From Gammaproteobacteria bacterium (lineage in GTDB: Bacteria > Pseudomonadota > Gammaproteobacteria > Pseudomonadales > Halieaceae): 8,227 bases of DNA. Below are positions 1 to 5,963 of this stretch, piece by piece. A program made the position numbers and the translations under genes. The notes beneath the pieces are model-generated. The model ran no database searches, had not been told where the DNA came from, and worked only from the letters and a program-made list of their open reading frames with translations. How positions within the stretch are numbered: the first letter of the stretch is position 1; each line of letters starts with the position of its first letter. Location of the stretch: assembly GCA_002748505.1 (NCBI GenBank), contig PDSN01000118.1, positions 1-8,227 on the forward strand, given 5' to 3'.

Positions 1-41
1 TAACGTTAGCCCCGCACTCCTGAAGCTAACACACTCTACAC

Positions 42-152
42 AGCAGCCGCGCGGTAAGCGCCTGAAGGGGCGTTCGAGGCCATGGATGGCCGAGACGAGT
101 ATACAGGGATGTACTTGTAGCGTCCCCGCAAGGGGCTTGCCGGGCGGCTGCT
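42..152. repeat. Possible MITE-like element with terminal inverted repeats and three internal hairpins
   Basis: The ends form an imperfect inverted repeat: 42-54 (AGCAGCCGCGCGG) pairs with 140-152 (CCGGGCGGCTGCT) at 12 of 13 positions, with 9 uninterrupted pairs at the outer end. Inside are three small palindromes in series: GGCCAT-GG-ATGGCC at 78-91, TACA-GGGA-TGTA at 102-113, and CCCC-GCAA-GGGG at 124-135, the last with a GNRA-type loop. This layout fits a small non-autonomous repeat or a structured intergenic repeat. I see no convincing target-site duplication outside the ends and no second copy in the window, so mobility is inferred only. Confidence 0.4.
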
Positions 153-449
153 CAAATGTGAGAGGAAGGGAGGCAAAGAAAGTTGTTCAAACATCGTGAA
201 AACCCTAGCTACCGCTACGGTTTGAATGATTTTGGGCAAGGTTCGAAATCATTTTTTTCGAAATAGGCACAGTTTGTACATTGGCTTTTGTTGCCAGTCA
301 CTACATAACTCATTGATATTATAAATAATAGCGGCGTGGTCGCCGTACTGGTGAAATATCCGGGTTAGTGTGTATACTATTATTGTTGACCGACAGTTAC
401 TTAGAAACCGCAGCACAGTGAGGACGTTGTAACACAAGGTGACAATCCC
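153..449 (+). other. Gene-free, AT-rich leader of the plus-strand pair with several inverted repeats
   Basis: I find no believable gene here. Visible structures are: TTCAAAC/GTTTGAA arms at 186-192 and 220-226 around a 27-nt loop; TTCGAAA/TTTCGAA at 242-248 and 256-262, overlapping a direct repeat TTCGAAAT at 242-249 and 257-264; the palindrome ATTAT-AA-ATAAT at 318-329; and a GC hairpin CGGCG-TGGT-CGCCG at 332-345. None is followed by a clear T-run, so I do not call terminators. They could be regulator-binding sites for the operon that starts at 450, but no known operator is recognised. Confidence 0.35.
350..378 (+). promoter_or_regulatory. Weak candidate sigma-70 promoter for the dioxygenase/kynureninase pair
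   Basis: TATACT at 373-378 matches the -10 consensus at 5 of 6 positions. The hexamer 17 nt upstream (350-355, GGTGAA) is a poor -35, so activation by a regulator would be expected if this is the real promoter. The start codon is about 70 nt downstream. TATAAA at 320-325 is an alternative -10 without a well-spaced -35. Confidence 0.25.
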
Positions 450-1118
450 ATGAGCACTCCATGCGCCAGCGCCTTCGACCAATGGATTCGCAATGATTTC
501 AAAACCATCAACAGCGAATTGGAGGCACTTTATTTCGCCACCGGCAATCCCAGCGAAGCCGGGGGTGTTGGTGAGGCGTTGAAACAGCAACTACTGCTGG
601 AGGGCAAAGCCTTTATCGCCCAGTTGTTACGCGAGGGTAATACCGATGAGGGCTTTGACAGCGGCTTTAATCTCCTTGGCAACGTGGGGTTTTACATGGC
701 CGCCTGTCGTCGCCACGATCTAACCGAGCCCTCACGGGAGAAACGCTCGCCGCTGGAAGAGGCCTCGGCACTGGCCATGCAGTTAGGTGTATCTCTGGGG
801 GTGATACCCCGCTTTGCCTCGGCGCATTTGGAAACCCACAACAAAGCTGAAAACGGAGTGTATAAGACCTTTACCGATAAAGCCCATGGTCACACCGCCA
901 CGCAGCATCACGAGCTGCTGATCTCGCGGTTCATTGAATCCCCTGCGGCTAAGGACGAAATGACCATGAAGGCTGACCTTACCGCATCGGGCCCGCCCCT
1001 GCCCGATTTACTACGCGGTTTGAAAAAACTGTGTGACTTAAGAAACGCAGCTCCTGTAGACAACATCAACACGCGCTTTGCGGATTTCCAAACCCTGCGC
1101 ACAACCTTAAAAGGCTAG
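450..1118 (+). CDS. PrnB/DUF1864-like (IDO-superfamily) heme dioxygenase homologue, apparently internally truncated
   Basis: The protein has 222 residues. The start is supported by AAGGTGA at 436-442, seven nt before ATG. Residues 64-89 (NTDEGFDSGFNLLGNVG and following) and 119-142 (IPRFASAHLETHN to YKTFT) recall, from memory, the PrnB/DUF1864 family, a branch of the tryptophan/indoleamine dioxygenase fold. The C-terminal part fits the end of IDO: QHHELLISRFI (152-162) aligns with human IDO1 SYHLQIVTKYI, which puts H154 at the proximal heme ligand. ASGPPLPDLLRGLKKL (179-194) fits the IDO GTGGTDLMNFLKTVR region. Family members are roughly 360-400 residues. Here the segment between about residues 142 and 147, which should hold some 130-160 residues including the FxxxRPY-type core, is absent although the frame is intact. 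Activity as a heme oxygenase is therefore doubtful. It lies 9 nt before a kynureninase-like gene, which suggests an aromatic amino acid or indole substrate. A distinct short heme-binding family is the alternative. Confidence 0.65.
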   Translation: MSTPCASAFDQWIRNDFKTINSELEALYFATGNPSEAGGVGEALKQQLLLEGKAFIAQLLREGNTDEGFDSGFNLLGNVGFYMAACRRHDLTEPSREKRSPLEEASALAMQLGVSLGVIPRFASAHLETHNKAENGVYKTFTDKAHGHTATQHHELLISRFIESPAAKDEMTMKADLTASGPPLPDLLRGLKKLCDLRNAAPVDNINTRFADFQTLRTTLKG

Positions 1119-1127
1119 GTACTCATT

Positions 1128-2255
1128 ATGAACTATTATCAAGACTACTTTTTTAAATCCAATGATATCTACCTGCTTAACCACTCTGTAGGGTGTATGC
1201 CCGGCGACACACGCGAACAACTGGAGCAGACCTTTATTAAACCCTGGGAAAACGCGAAACCCGACGCCTGGAATCAGTGGATGAGCGTATTTAGTAACTT
1301 TCAGATCGGCCTGGCGACGCTGTTTAACAGTGCGCCAGGGGCGTTTTGCCCGCAGAGTAACGTCAGCAGCAGTCTGAACAAATTCATTAACTCACTGCCC
1401 GCACCGTCTAAAAATAAAAACGTCATCTTACTGTGCGAGCACGATTTTCCCTCTATGGGATTTTGCCTGGAGCAAGCCCAGCGCCTGGGTTTTAGACTGC
1501 GTTTTCTCCCTGAAGAACACAATCCGCAGGCACTGGACACATGGAAACAAGCGCTTGGCAGCGACGTACACACCGCACTGATTACCCATGTGCACTACGA
1601 CACCAGCCGTCGCATTCCCGCACGCAAAATCAGTACCTTGTGTGCAGAACGCGATATTTTCTCCATCGTTGACGTCTCTCAATCCGCCGGTGTGGTGCCC
1701 ATTAGCCTGGATAAGTGGCAGGCGAGCTGCGTTATTGGCTCCTGCGTGAAATGGCTGTGCGGCGGGCCGGGCGCGGGCTTCCTTTGGATAAATCCAGACC
1801 TGGTTTCACAGCTAAAACCCACTGATGTGGGCTGGTTTTCCCACGAAAACCCCTTTGAGTTTGATATTCATCACTTTAAGTACGCCAGTGATAGTCGCCG
1901 TTTTTGGGGTGGCACACCATCGGTAATACCCTTTGCCGTCGCCGCCAACAGCTTGCAATTGATCAACAGTATCGGCGTGAAAACCATAGCCGAGCACAAC
2001 CGGATCCTTAACCAGCAAATGATTGACCAACTGCCCTCATCCTATTTGGTCACACCGCTTGAGAGCAAAAAACGCGGCGGCACCCTGGTTGTGAACCCGC
2101 CCGACATAGACCGCGCTGAAAAAGCGCTGCAGGATGCAAATGTCTCCTTTGACAGACGCGCCCCAGGACTGCGCTTCTCACCGCATATCTATAACACGCC
2201 CGAAGATATGGCCTGTGTTATTGAGTGTTTGCAACAAGGTGCAACCAAGCCTTGA
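1128..2255 (+). CDS. Kynureninase-like PLP-dependent enzyme (aminotransferase class V fold)
   Basis: This 375-residue protein has the landmarks of fold-type I PLP enzymes of the kynureninase/class V group. The N-terminal YLLNHSVG (15-22) stands where kynureninases have YLDGNSLG. THVHYDTSRRIP (153-164) matches the HVxYxTG-type strand. VDVSQSAG (181-188) supplies the Asp (D182) expected to contact the PLP pyridine nitrogen. GSCVKWLCGGPGAGF (204-218) carries the Schiff-base Lys, K208. GWFSHENPFEFD (235-246) and RFWGGTPS (258-265) match kynureninase GWxGH and GTP motifs, and GLRFSPHIYNTPED (347-360) supplies the substrate-carboxylate Arg, R349. It is shorter than typical kynureninases (about 410-460). 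The first gene's TAG stop is part of TAGGT (1116-1120), the best available ribosome site 7 nt before ATG, so coupled translation is likely. The expected chemistry is C-beta/C-gamma hydrolysis of kynurenine or N-formylkynurenine to an anthranilate plus alanine. The exact substrate is inferred. No formamidase gene is adjacent. Confidence 0.75.
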   Translation: MNYYQDYFFKSNDIYLLNHSVGCMPGDTREQLEQTFIKPWENAKPDAWNQWMSVFSNFQIGLATLFNSAPGAFCPQSNVSSSLNKFINSLPAPSKNKNVILLCEHDFPSMGFCLEQAQRLGFRLRFLPEEHNPQALDTWKQALGSDVHTALITHVHYDTSRRIPARKISTLCAERDIFSIVDVSQSAGVVPISLDKWQASCVIGSCVKWLCGGPGAGFLWINPDLVSQLKPTDVGWFSHENPFEFDIHHFKYASDSRRFWGGTPSVIPFAVAANSLQLINSIGVKTIAEHNRILNQQMIDQLPSSYLVTPLESKKRGGTLVVNPPDIDRAEKALQDANVSFDRRAPGLRFSPHIYNTPEDMACVIECLQQGATKP

Positions 2256-2291
2256 AGACGCATACTCGCCAACTGCACACCTGGCTCAGGC

Positions 2292-2320
2292 AAAAAAAAA
2301 GCCCCGCGATAGCGGGGCTT
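2292..2320 (-). terminator. Intrinsic terminator of the secG-tRNA-Leu transcript
   Basis: Read on the minus strand, a 9-bp stem AAGCCCCGC-TATC-GCGGGGCTT (arms 2312-2320 and 2299-2307, loop 2308-2311) is followed by an uninterrupted run of T (the A-run at 2292-2300). It starts 5 nt after the tRNA CCA end. Read on the plus strand the stem is followed only by TTAAAAA, so it would stop the convergent kynureninase transcript weakly at best. Confidence 0.93.
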
Positions 2321-2325
2321 AAAAA

Positions 2326-2411
2326 TGGTGCCGAAGGCGGGACTTGAACCCGCACGAGCATAGCTCACTACCCCCTCAAGATAGCGTGTCTACCAATTCC
2401 ACCACTTCGGC
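2326..2411 (-). tRNA. leuU: tRNA-Leu (anticodon GAG)
   Basis: The 86-nt minus-strand sequence folds as a class II tRNA. The acceptor arms are GCCGAAG and CTTCGGC, followed by discriminator A and an encoded CCA (2328-2326). The anticodon stem-loop is CTATC-TTGAGGG-GGTAG, with GAG at 2377-2375, and includes one T-G pair. A long variable arm (GTGAGCTATGCTCGT region) and a T-arm GCGGGTTCAAGTCCCGC are present. It decodes CUC/CUU codons. The 5' end is 7 nt after the secG stop, so it must be processed from the secG message, as with E. coli secG-leuU. Confidence 0.97.
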
Positions 2412-2418
2412 ATGTTCT

Positions 2419-2868
2419 TTACTCAGGTTTTTTCGCGGCTCCTGCTTCTTGCACGGTTTCCACCTCTTTTGGGGTGTCAACCGTGGGTATGTCTTCGCCG
2501 ACGACAGGAAGATCGCTGCTGACAGCCTGTTCTATCTTCGCGCCATCAACTGCTGGAATATCCTCGATATCGGCGGGAGCGACATCAACAGTTTCTTCGA
2601 TGACATCAAGCCCTTCCAGTTCATCAACGGGTGCTGATTTTTGCGTGGCAATCATCGCCAGGCCAAAACTGGTCGCGAAGAAAACCGCGACCAAATACGC
2701 CGTAGCACGGGATAACACATTACCGCTGCCATCGGAGCCAAACAGGGTTTGCGATGCGCCCGCACCGAAAGACGCGCCCATGTCCGCACCTTTGCCCTGC
2801 TGCAACATAATCAAGCCGATAATCGCCAGGGCGATGGCAAGGTGAATAATTAAAACAATCTGTTCCAT
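2419..2868 (-). CDS. secG: SecG, preprotein translocase subunit
   Basis: SecG is a small membrane subunit of the SecYEG channel that assists SecA-driven export. Its 149 residues show TM1 at about 3-21, the conserved loop MLQQGKGADMGASFGAGASQ (21-40) with the family GKGAxMGAxFG signature, and TM2 at about 54-74. Residues 78-149 form a long acidic, Pro/Val-rich tail with no aromatic residues. E. coli SecG is about 110 residues, so this tail is an extension. The start codon follows a purine-rich GAAGAGA. tpiA lies 32 nt upstream and tRNA-Leu 7 nt downstream, all in one transcript. Confidence 0.95.
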   Translation of the reverse strand: MEQIVLIIHLAIALAIIGLIMLQQGKGADMGASFGAGASQTLFGSDGSGNVLSRATAYLVAVFFATSFGLAMIATQKSAPVDELEGLDVIEETVDVAPADIEDIPAVDGAKIEQAVSSDLPVVGEDIPTVDTPKEVETVQEAGAAKKPE

Positions 2869-2883
2869 AAGTCTCTTCTATCG

Positions 2884-2898
2884 CGAAGCCTTGCTTCG
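2884..2898 (-). other. Hairpin in the tpiA-secG gap
   Basis: CGAAGC (2884-2889) and GCTTCG (2893-2898) form a 6-bp stem with a 3-nt loop, between the tpiA stop and the secG ribosome site. There is no T-run, so it is not a terminator. It may influence message processing or the relative translation of secG. The stem is short and this is inference. Confidence 0.35.
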
Positions 2899-2900
2899 GC

Positions 2901-3647
2901 TTAACTGTTTTCACTCGCGGCAATAATCGCTGCGAACTGCTCGGCGTCGAGGGCGGCGCCACCGACCAGCGCGCCGTCTATATCCTGCTCGGCAAATAAC
3001 TCTGCGGCGTTACCCGCTTTCACACTGCCACCGTAAAGCAGGGGCACTGCCTGAGCGTCTACGCCGCTAATATCCGCCAGGGTCTCACGAATAAACGCGT
3101 GCATTGCCTGCGCCTGTTCCGGCGTGGCGGTAAGGCCTGTGCCAATCGCCCAAACCGGCTCATACGCCACAACCAGAGTGCTTAAATCCGCTTGCTCTGC
3201 CAGGGCGGTTTGCAACTGTGCAGCAACGATTTGCTCGGCGTCGCCCGCTTCGCGCTGCTCGCGAGTTTCGCCAACACACAACACCGGGGTCAAGCCCGCT
3301 GCCACTGCGGCACTTAACTTGCTGCCAATCAACTCATCGCTTTCGCCGTGATATTGGCGCCGCTCCGAATGGCCCAGCAGCACCAGATCACAACCGGCAT
3401 CTTTCAACATACGTGCTGATATCTCACCGGTGAATGCGCCATCGTCGCTGTGCTCACTGCAATCCTGGCCACCCACCTGTATGGGCTGACCTTTAGCCAG
3501 CGCCAAATCGATATACACCGCGGGGGGACACACCGCCACATCGACAGATGCGTTTGCAGCAGCATCTTGCAGCCCTGCCAGCAACAATTCGATGCTCGCC
3601 TTAGAGCCGTGCATCTTCCAATTACCAGCAATTAACTTGCGGCGCAT
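2901..3647 (-). CDS. tpiA: Triosephosphate isomerase
   Basis: This glycolytic enzyme interconverts dihydroxyacetone phosphate and glyceraldehyde-3-phosphate in the cytosol as a TIM-barrel dimer. The 248 residues carry the full active site: N9 and K11 in AGNWKMHG (7-14), the electrophile H93 in LGHSERR (91-97), the catalytic base E163 in AYEPVWAIGTG (161-171) followed by the flexible loop, YGGSV (205-209), and the phosphate-binding GALVGGAAL (225-233). The length is normal. A GTG six bases upstream (3653) extends the frame, but it overlaps the ribosome site GAGAGG (3658-3653). That site is correctly spaced, 5 nt, from the ATG at 3647, so I use the ATG. It sits between glmM and secG, as in Pseudomonas, and may have its own promoter in the upstream gap. 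Confidence 0.97.
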   Translation of the reverse strand: MRRKLIAGNWKMHGSKASIELLLAGLQDAAANASVDVAVCPPAVYIDLALAKGQPIQVGGQDCSEHSDDGAFTGEISARMLKDAGCDLVLLGHSERRQYHGESDELIGSKLSAAVAAGLTPVLCVGETREQREAGDAEQIVAAQLQTALAEQADLSTLVVAYEPVWAIGTGLTATPEQAQAMHAFIRETLADISGVDAQAVPLLYGGSVKAGNAAELFAEQDIDGALVGGAALDAEQFAAIIAASENS

Positions 3648-3652
3648 AGACA

Positions 3653-3658
3653 CCTCTC
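3653..3658 (-). promoter_or_regulatory. Ribosome binding site that fixes the tpiA start
   Basis: GAGAGG on the minus strand lies 5 nt before the ATG at 3647. The alternative GTG start at 3653 would overlap this site and is therefore unlikely. Confidence 0.8.
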
Positions 3659-3676
3659 AGAGTAAAATCGGGCGCG

Positions 3677-3705
3677 ATTGTACATAAGAACACCCGCCAC
3701 TACAA
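3677..3705 (-). promoter_or_regulatory. Candidate sigma-70 promoter for tpiA-secG-tRNA-Leu
   Basis: On the minus strand TTGTAG (3705-3700, 4 of 6 to TTGACA) and TACAAT (3682-3677, 5 of 6 to TATAAT) are separated by exactly 17 nt inside the 65-nt glmM-tpiA gap. Transcription would start near 3670, leaving a leader of about 20-25 nt containing the GAGAGG ribosome site. This would let tpiA, secG and the tRNA be expressed apart from the ftsH promoter. Confidence 0.55.
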
Positions 3706-3712
3706 GGGAAAA

Positions 3713-5071
3713 TCAGTCCAGTATCCGTTTCACCTGATCCGCGAGCTCCCTGCACACCACTTCGACCAGCTCCGCATCCTCACCCTCTACCGTCACTCGC
3801 ACTTTCGACTCGGTGCCGGAGGGGCGCAGCAACACGCGACCGCGATCCGCCAGACCCTCGTTGGCATAGGCCAGCGCCTCAATCAGCTCAGGGTATTCCG
3901 ACAGATCCGTTTTTGGTGTCTTTGCCGGGACGTTTATGGTGCGCTGAGGGTATTTGCTCACATCTTCCAGCGCTTCGCGCAAGCCCACGCCCAAATACCG
4001 CAGCGCCTGCAACACCTGCAAGGCGGCGACAACACCGTCACCGGTGGTGGTCACATCGGAGCAAATAATATGGCCAGACGACTCACCGCCCAGATTCCAG
4101 TCATTGGCGACCATCATTTCTTTCACATAGCGATCGCCTACATCCGCACGCCCAAAGGGAATACCTTTGGCTTGCAACGCTTTTTCAATACCCAGGTTGG
4201 TCATGGACGTGCCGGCGACACCAGTCAAACGCCCCTGTTTTTGATAGGCGCAGGCGATAATGTAGATCAGCTCGTCACCGTCAACTTCACGGCCTTTGTT
4301 ATCGACAAACGCCACGCGATCACCATCGCCATCAAACGCAATGCCAAGCTCCGCGCCGCTGTCGATCACTGAGCGCGACAGCAAGCCAATATCGGTAGAA
4401 CCCACCCCCTGATTGATATTAAAACCATCGGGGCTGACGCCGACAGGGATAACATCGGCGCCCAGCTCGGAAAACACACTCGGGGCAATGTGATAGGTCG
4501 CACCGTTAGCGCAATCTACCACGATATTCATGCCGCGCAGACTAAAGCCTTCATCTACCGTGGCTTTACAATATTCGATATACCGTCCCGCCGCATCGAC
4601 AACGCGATTCACCTTGCCAATATCACGCGACATCACGCAGCTTAGGTCCTCGTCCAACTGCTGCTCGATGGCCATTTCGACCTCGTCGGACAACTTCGCC
4701 CCTTCGGCACTGAAAAACTTGATGCCGTTGTCATAAAAAGGATTGTGTGATGCACTGATTACGATGCCCGCGTCCGCCTGCAAGGAGCGGGTCATCAAGG
4801 CCACAGCCGGGGTCGGCATGGGACCTAAAAGCTGCACATCGACGCCGGCAGCCACCAAGCCCGCTTCCAGCGCAGACTCAAACATATAACCGGACACCCG
4901 AGTGTCTTTCCCAATAATCACCCGACAACGGCCTTTAAGCTGTCGCGACTGACGCTCCCGAACAAACACGCGACCGCAGGCCCAACCTAAACGCAACATA
5001 AAATCAGGCGTGATATTTCCTTCACCGACACCGCCCCGGATGCCATCTGTTCCAAAATGCTTCCGCGCCAT
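3713..5071 (-). CDS. glmM: Phosphoglucosamine mutase
   Basis: GlmM converts glucosamine-6-phosphate to glucosamine-1-phosphate, feeding UDP-GlcNAc for peptidoglycan and lipopolysaccharide. The 452 residues show the N-terminal FGTDGIRG (6-13), the phosphoserine loop ISASHNPFYDNGIKFF with active-site S108, the Mg-binding DGDGDR (247-252), the sugar-binding GGESSGH (328-334), TTTGDG (341-346) and the C-terminal phosphate-binding RPSGTES (416-422). The length and motifs are normal for a bacterial GlmM. A TTG at 5086 would add five residues, but GGGGGTGA (5084-5077) is spaced 5 nt from the ATG at 5071, and MARKHFGTDG is the usual family N-terminus. folP ends 25 nt upstream, so it belongs to the same operon. 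Confidence 0.98.
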   Translation of the reverse strand: MARKHFGTDGIRGGVGEGNITPDFMLRLGWACGRVFVRERQSRQLKGRCRVIIGKDTRVSGYMFESALEAGLVAAGVDVQLLGPMPTPAVALMTRSLQADAGIVISASHNPFYDNGIKFFSAEGAKLSDEVEMAIEQQLDEDLSCVMSRDIGKVNRVVDAAGRYIEYCKATVDEGFSLRGMNIVVDCANGATYHIAPSVFSELGADVIPVGVSPDGFNINQGVGSTDIGLLSRSVIDSGAELGIAFDGDGDRVAFVDNKGREVDGDELIYIIACAYQKQGRLTGVAGTSMTNLGIEKALQAKGIPFGRADVGDRYVKEMMVANDWNLGGESSGHIICSDVTTTGDGVVAALQVLQALRYLGVGLREALEDVSKYPQRTINVPAKTPKTDLSEYPELIEALAYANEGLADRGRVLLRPSGTESKVRVTVEGEDAELVEVVCRELADQVKRILD

Positions 5072-5076
5072 CACGC

Positions 5077-5084
5077 TCACCCCC
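5077..5084 (-). promoter_or_regulatory. Ribosome binding site that fixes the glmM start
   Basis: GGGGGTGA on the minus strand ends 5 nt before the ATG at 5071, which argues against the upstream TTG start at 5086. Confidence 0.7.
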
Positions 5085-5096
5085 AAATCACTCTAA

Positions 5097-5945
5097 CTAT
5101 TTAATTGGATCGTCGGCTCGCAAGGCTACACTCATCGCCACAGCGTCCGCCGTTTCCTGTACATCGTGTACGCGCACAATCGCCGCACCTCGCTCTACTG
5201 CCAGCACCGCCAGAGCAATACTGGCCGCCAACCGCTCGGAGACTTTGCGCCCCAGCAAATGGTCGATCATTGATTTGCGCGACAAGCCCACCAACAGCGG
5301 TAATCCGTCATCAGACAATACCGCTAAATGGCGCAGCAGTGTGAGATTGTGATTGATATTTTTACCAAAACCAAAGCCGGGATCAAGCAACAGCCTTTGT
5401 TTAGAAATGCCCGCCCCCTCACAAGCGGCGATGCGCTGCCCAAAAAAACAGCGTACATCCGCCACCACATCGTCGTACTCCGGCGCTTGCTGCATCGTGT
5501 CCGGCGTACCTTGCATATGCATTAAACACACGGGAAGCCCCGTATCCGCAGCGGCCTGCAATGCGCCGGGGCGGGTGAGCGCACGCACATCGTTAAGCAA
5601 GCCCGCGCCCAGCTTAGCGGCTTCGCGCATCAATTCGGGGGTTGAGGTATCCACAGAAATGACCGCATCCAGCACGCCCGTCAAACGCTCAAGTACCGGT
5701 AAAACACGGTCCATTTCCTGCTGCACGGACACCGGCGCTGCACCTGGACGCGTGGATTCACCGCCGATATCAATGATGCTTGCACCCTGGCGAACCATTA
5801 ACTCCGCCTGCGCCGCCGCTGCGCTGACAGCAACAGAATCGCCCGAACAAAAACGACCGCCGTCTGCAAAAGAATCCGGCGTGATATTTAAAATACCCAT
5901 GACCTGCGGGCGCGACAGATCCAGCGAGCGCCCGCCAAAATTCAT
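5097..5945 (-). CDS. folP: Dihydropteroate synthase
   Basis: FolP condenses p-aminobenzoate with dihydropterin pyrophosphate in folate synthesis and is the sulfonamide target. The 282-residue TIM barrel shows MGILNITPDSFADGG (16-30), IDIGGESTRPGA (58-69), the SVDT strand (97-100), NDVRAL (118-123), MHMQGTPDTM (142-151), DPGFGFGKN (188-196), LLVGLSRKSMI (217-227) and a C-terminal VRVHDV (257-262). All the pterin- and phosphate-binding motifs are there. The start is not certain: a GTG at 5954 would add three residues. I prefer the ATG at 5945 because GTGA (5954-5951) could serve as its ribosome site and the N-terminus then resembles E. coli FolP. The ribosome site is weak either way. The gap to ftsH is only 18 nt, so coupling to ftsH translation is likely. 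Confidence 0.97.
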   Translation of the reverse strand: MNFGGRSLDLSRPQVMGILNITPDSFADGGRFCSGDSVAVSAAAAQAELMVRQGASIIDIGGESTRPGAAPVSVQQEMDRVLPVLERLTGVLDAVISVDTSTPELMREAAKLGAGLLNDVRALTRPGALQAAADTGLPVCLMHMQGTPDTMQQAPEYDDVVADVRCFFGQRIAACEGAGISKQRLLLDPGFGFGKNINHNLTLLRHLAVLSDDGLPLLVGLSRKSMIDHLLGRKVSERLAASIALAVLAVERGAAIVRVHDVQETADAVAMSVALRADDPIK

Positions 5946-5963
5946 TGCGGTCACGATGCCAGC

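Noticed and set aside
5..30. GTTAGC/GCTAAC hairpin (arms 5-10 and 25-30) as a terminator
   Set aside because: The loop is 14 nt and no T-run follows. The upstream gene, if any, is outside the window.
36..239. 67-residue minus-strand frame in the left intergenic region
   Set aside because: It is made largely from the inverted-repeat element and has low-complexity composition, with no family resemblance.
249..590. 113-residue minus-strand frame across the operon leader and the first gene
   Set aside because: It overlaps the supported plus-strand gene and its ribosome site, and it has no motif or plausible start context.
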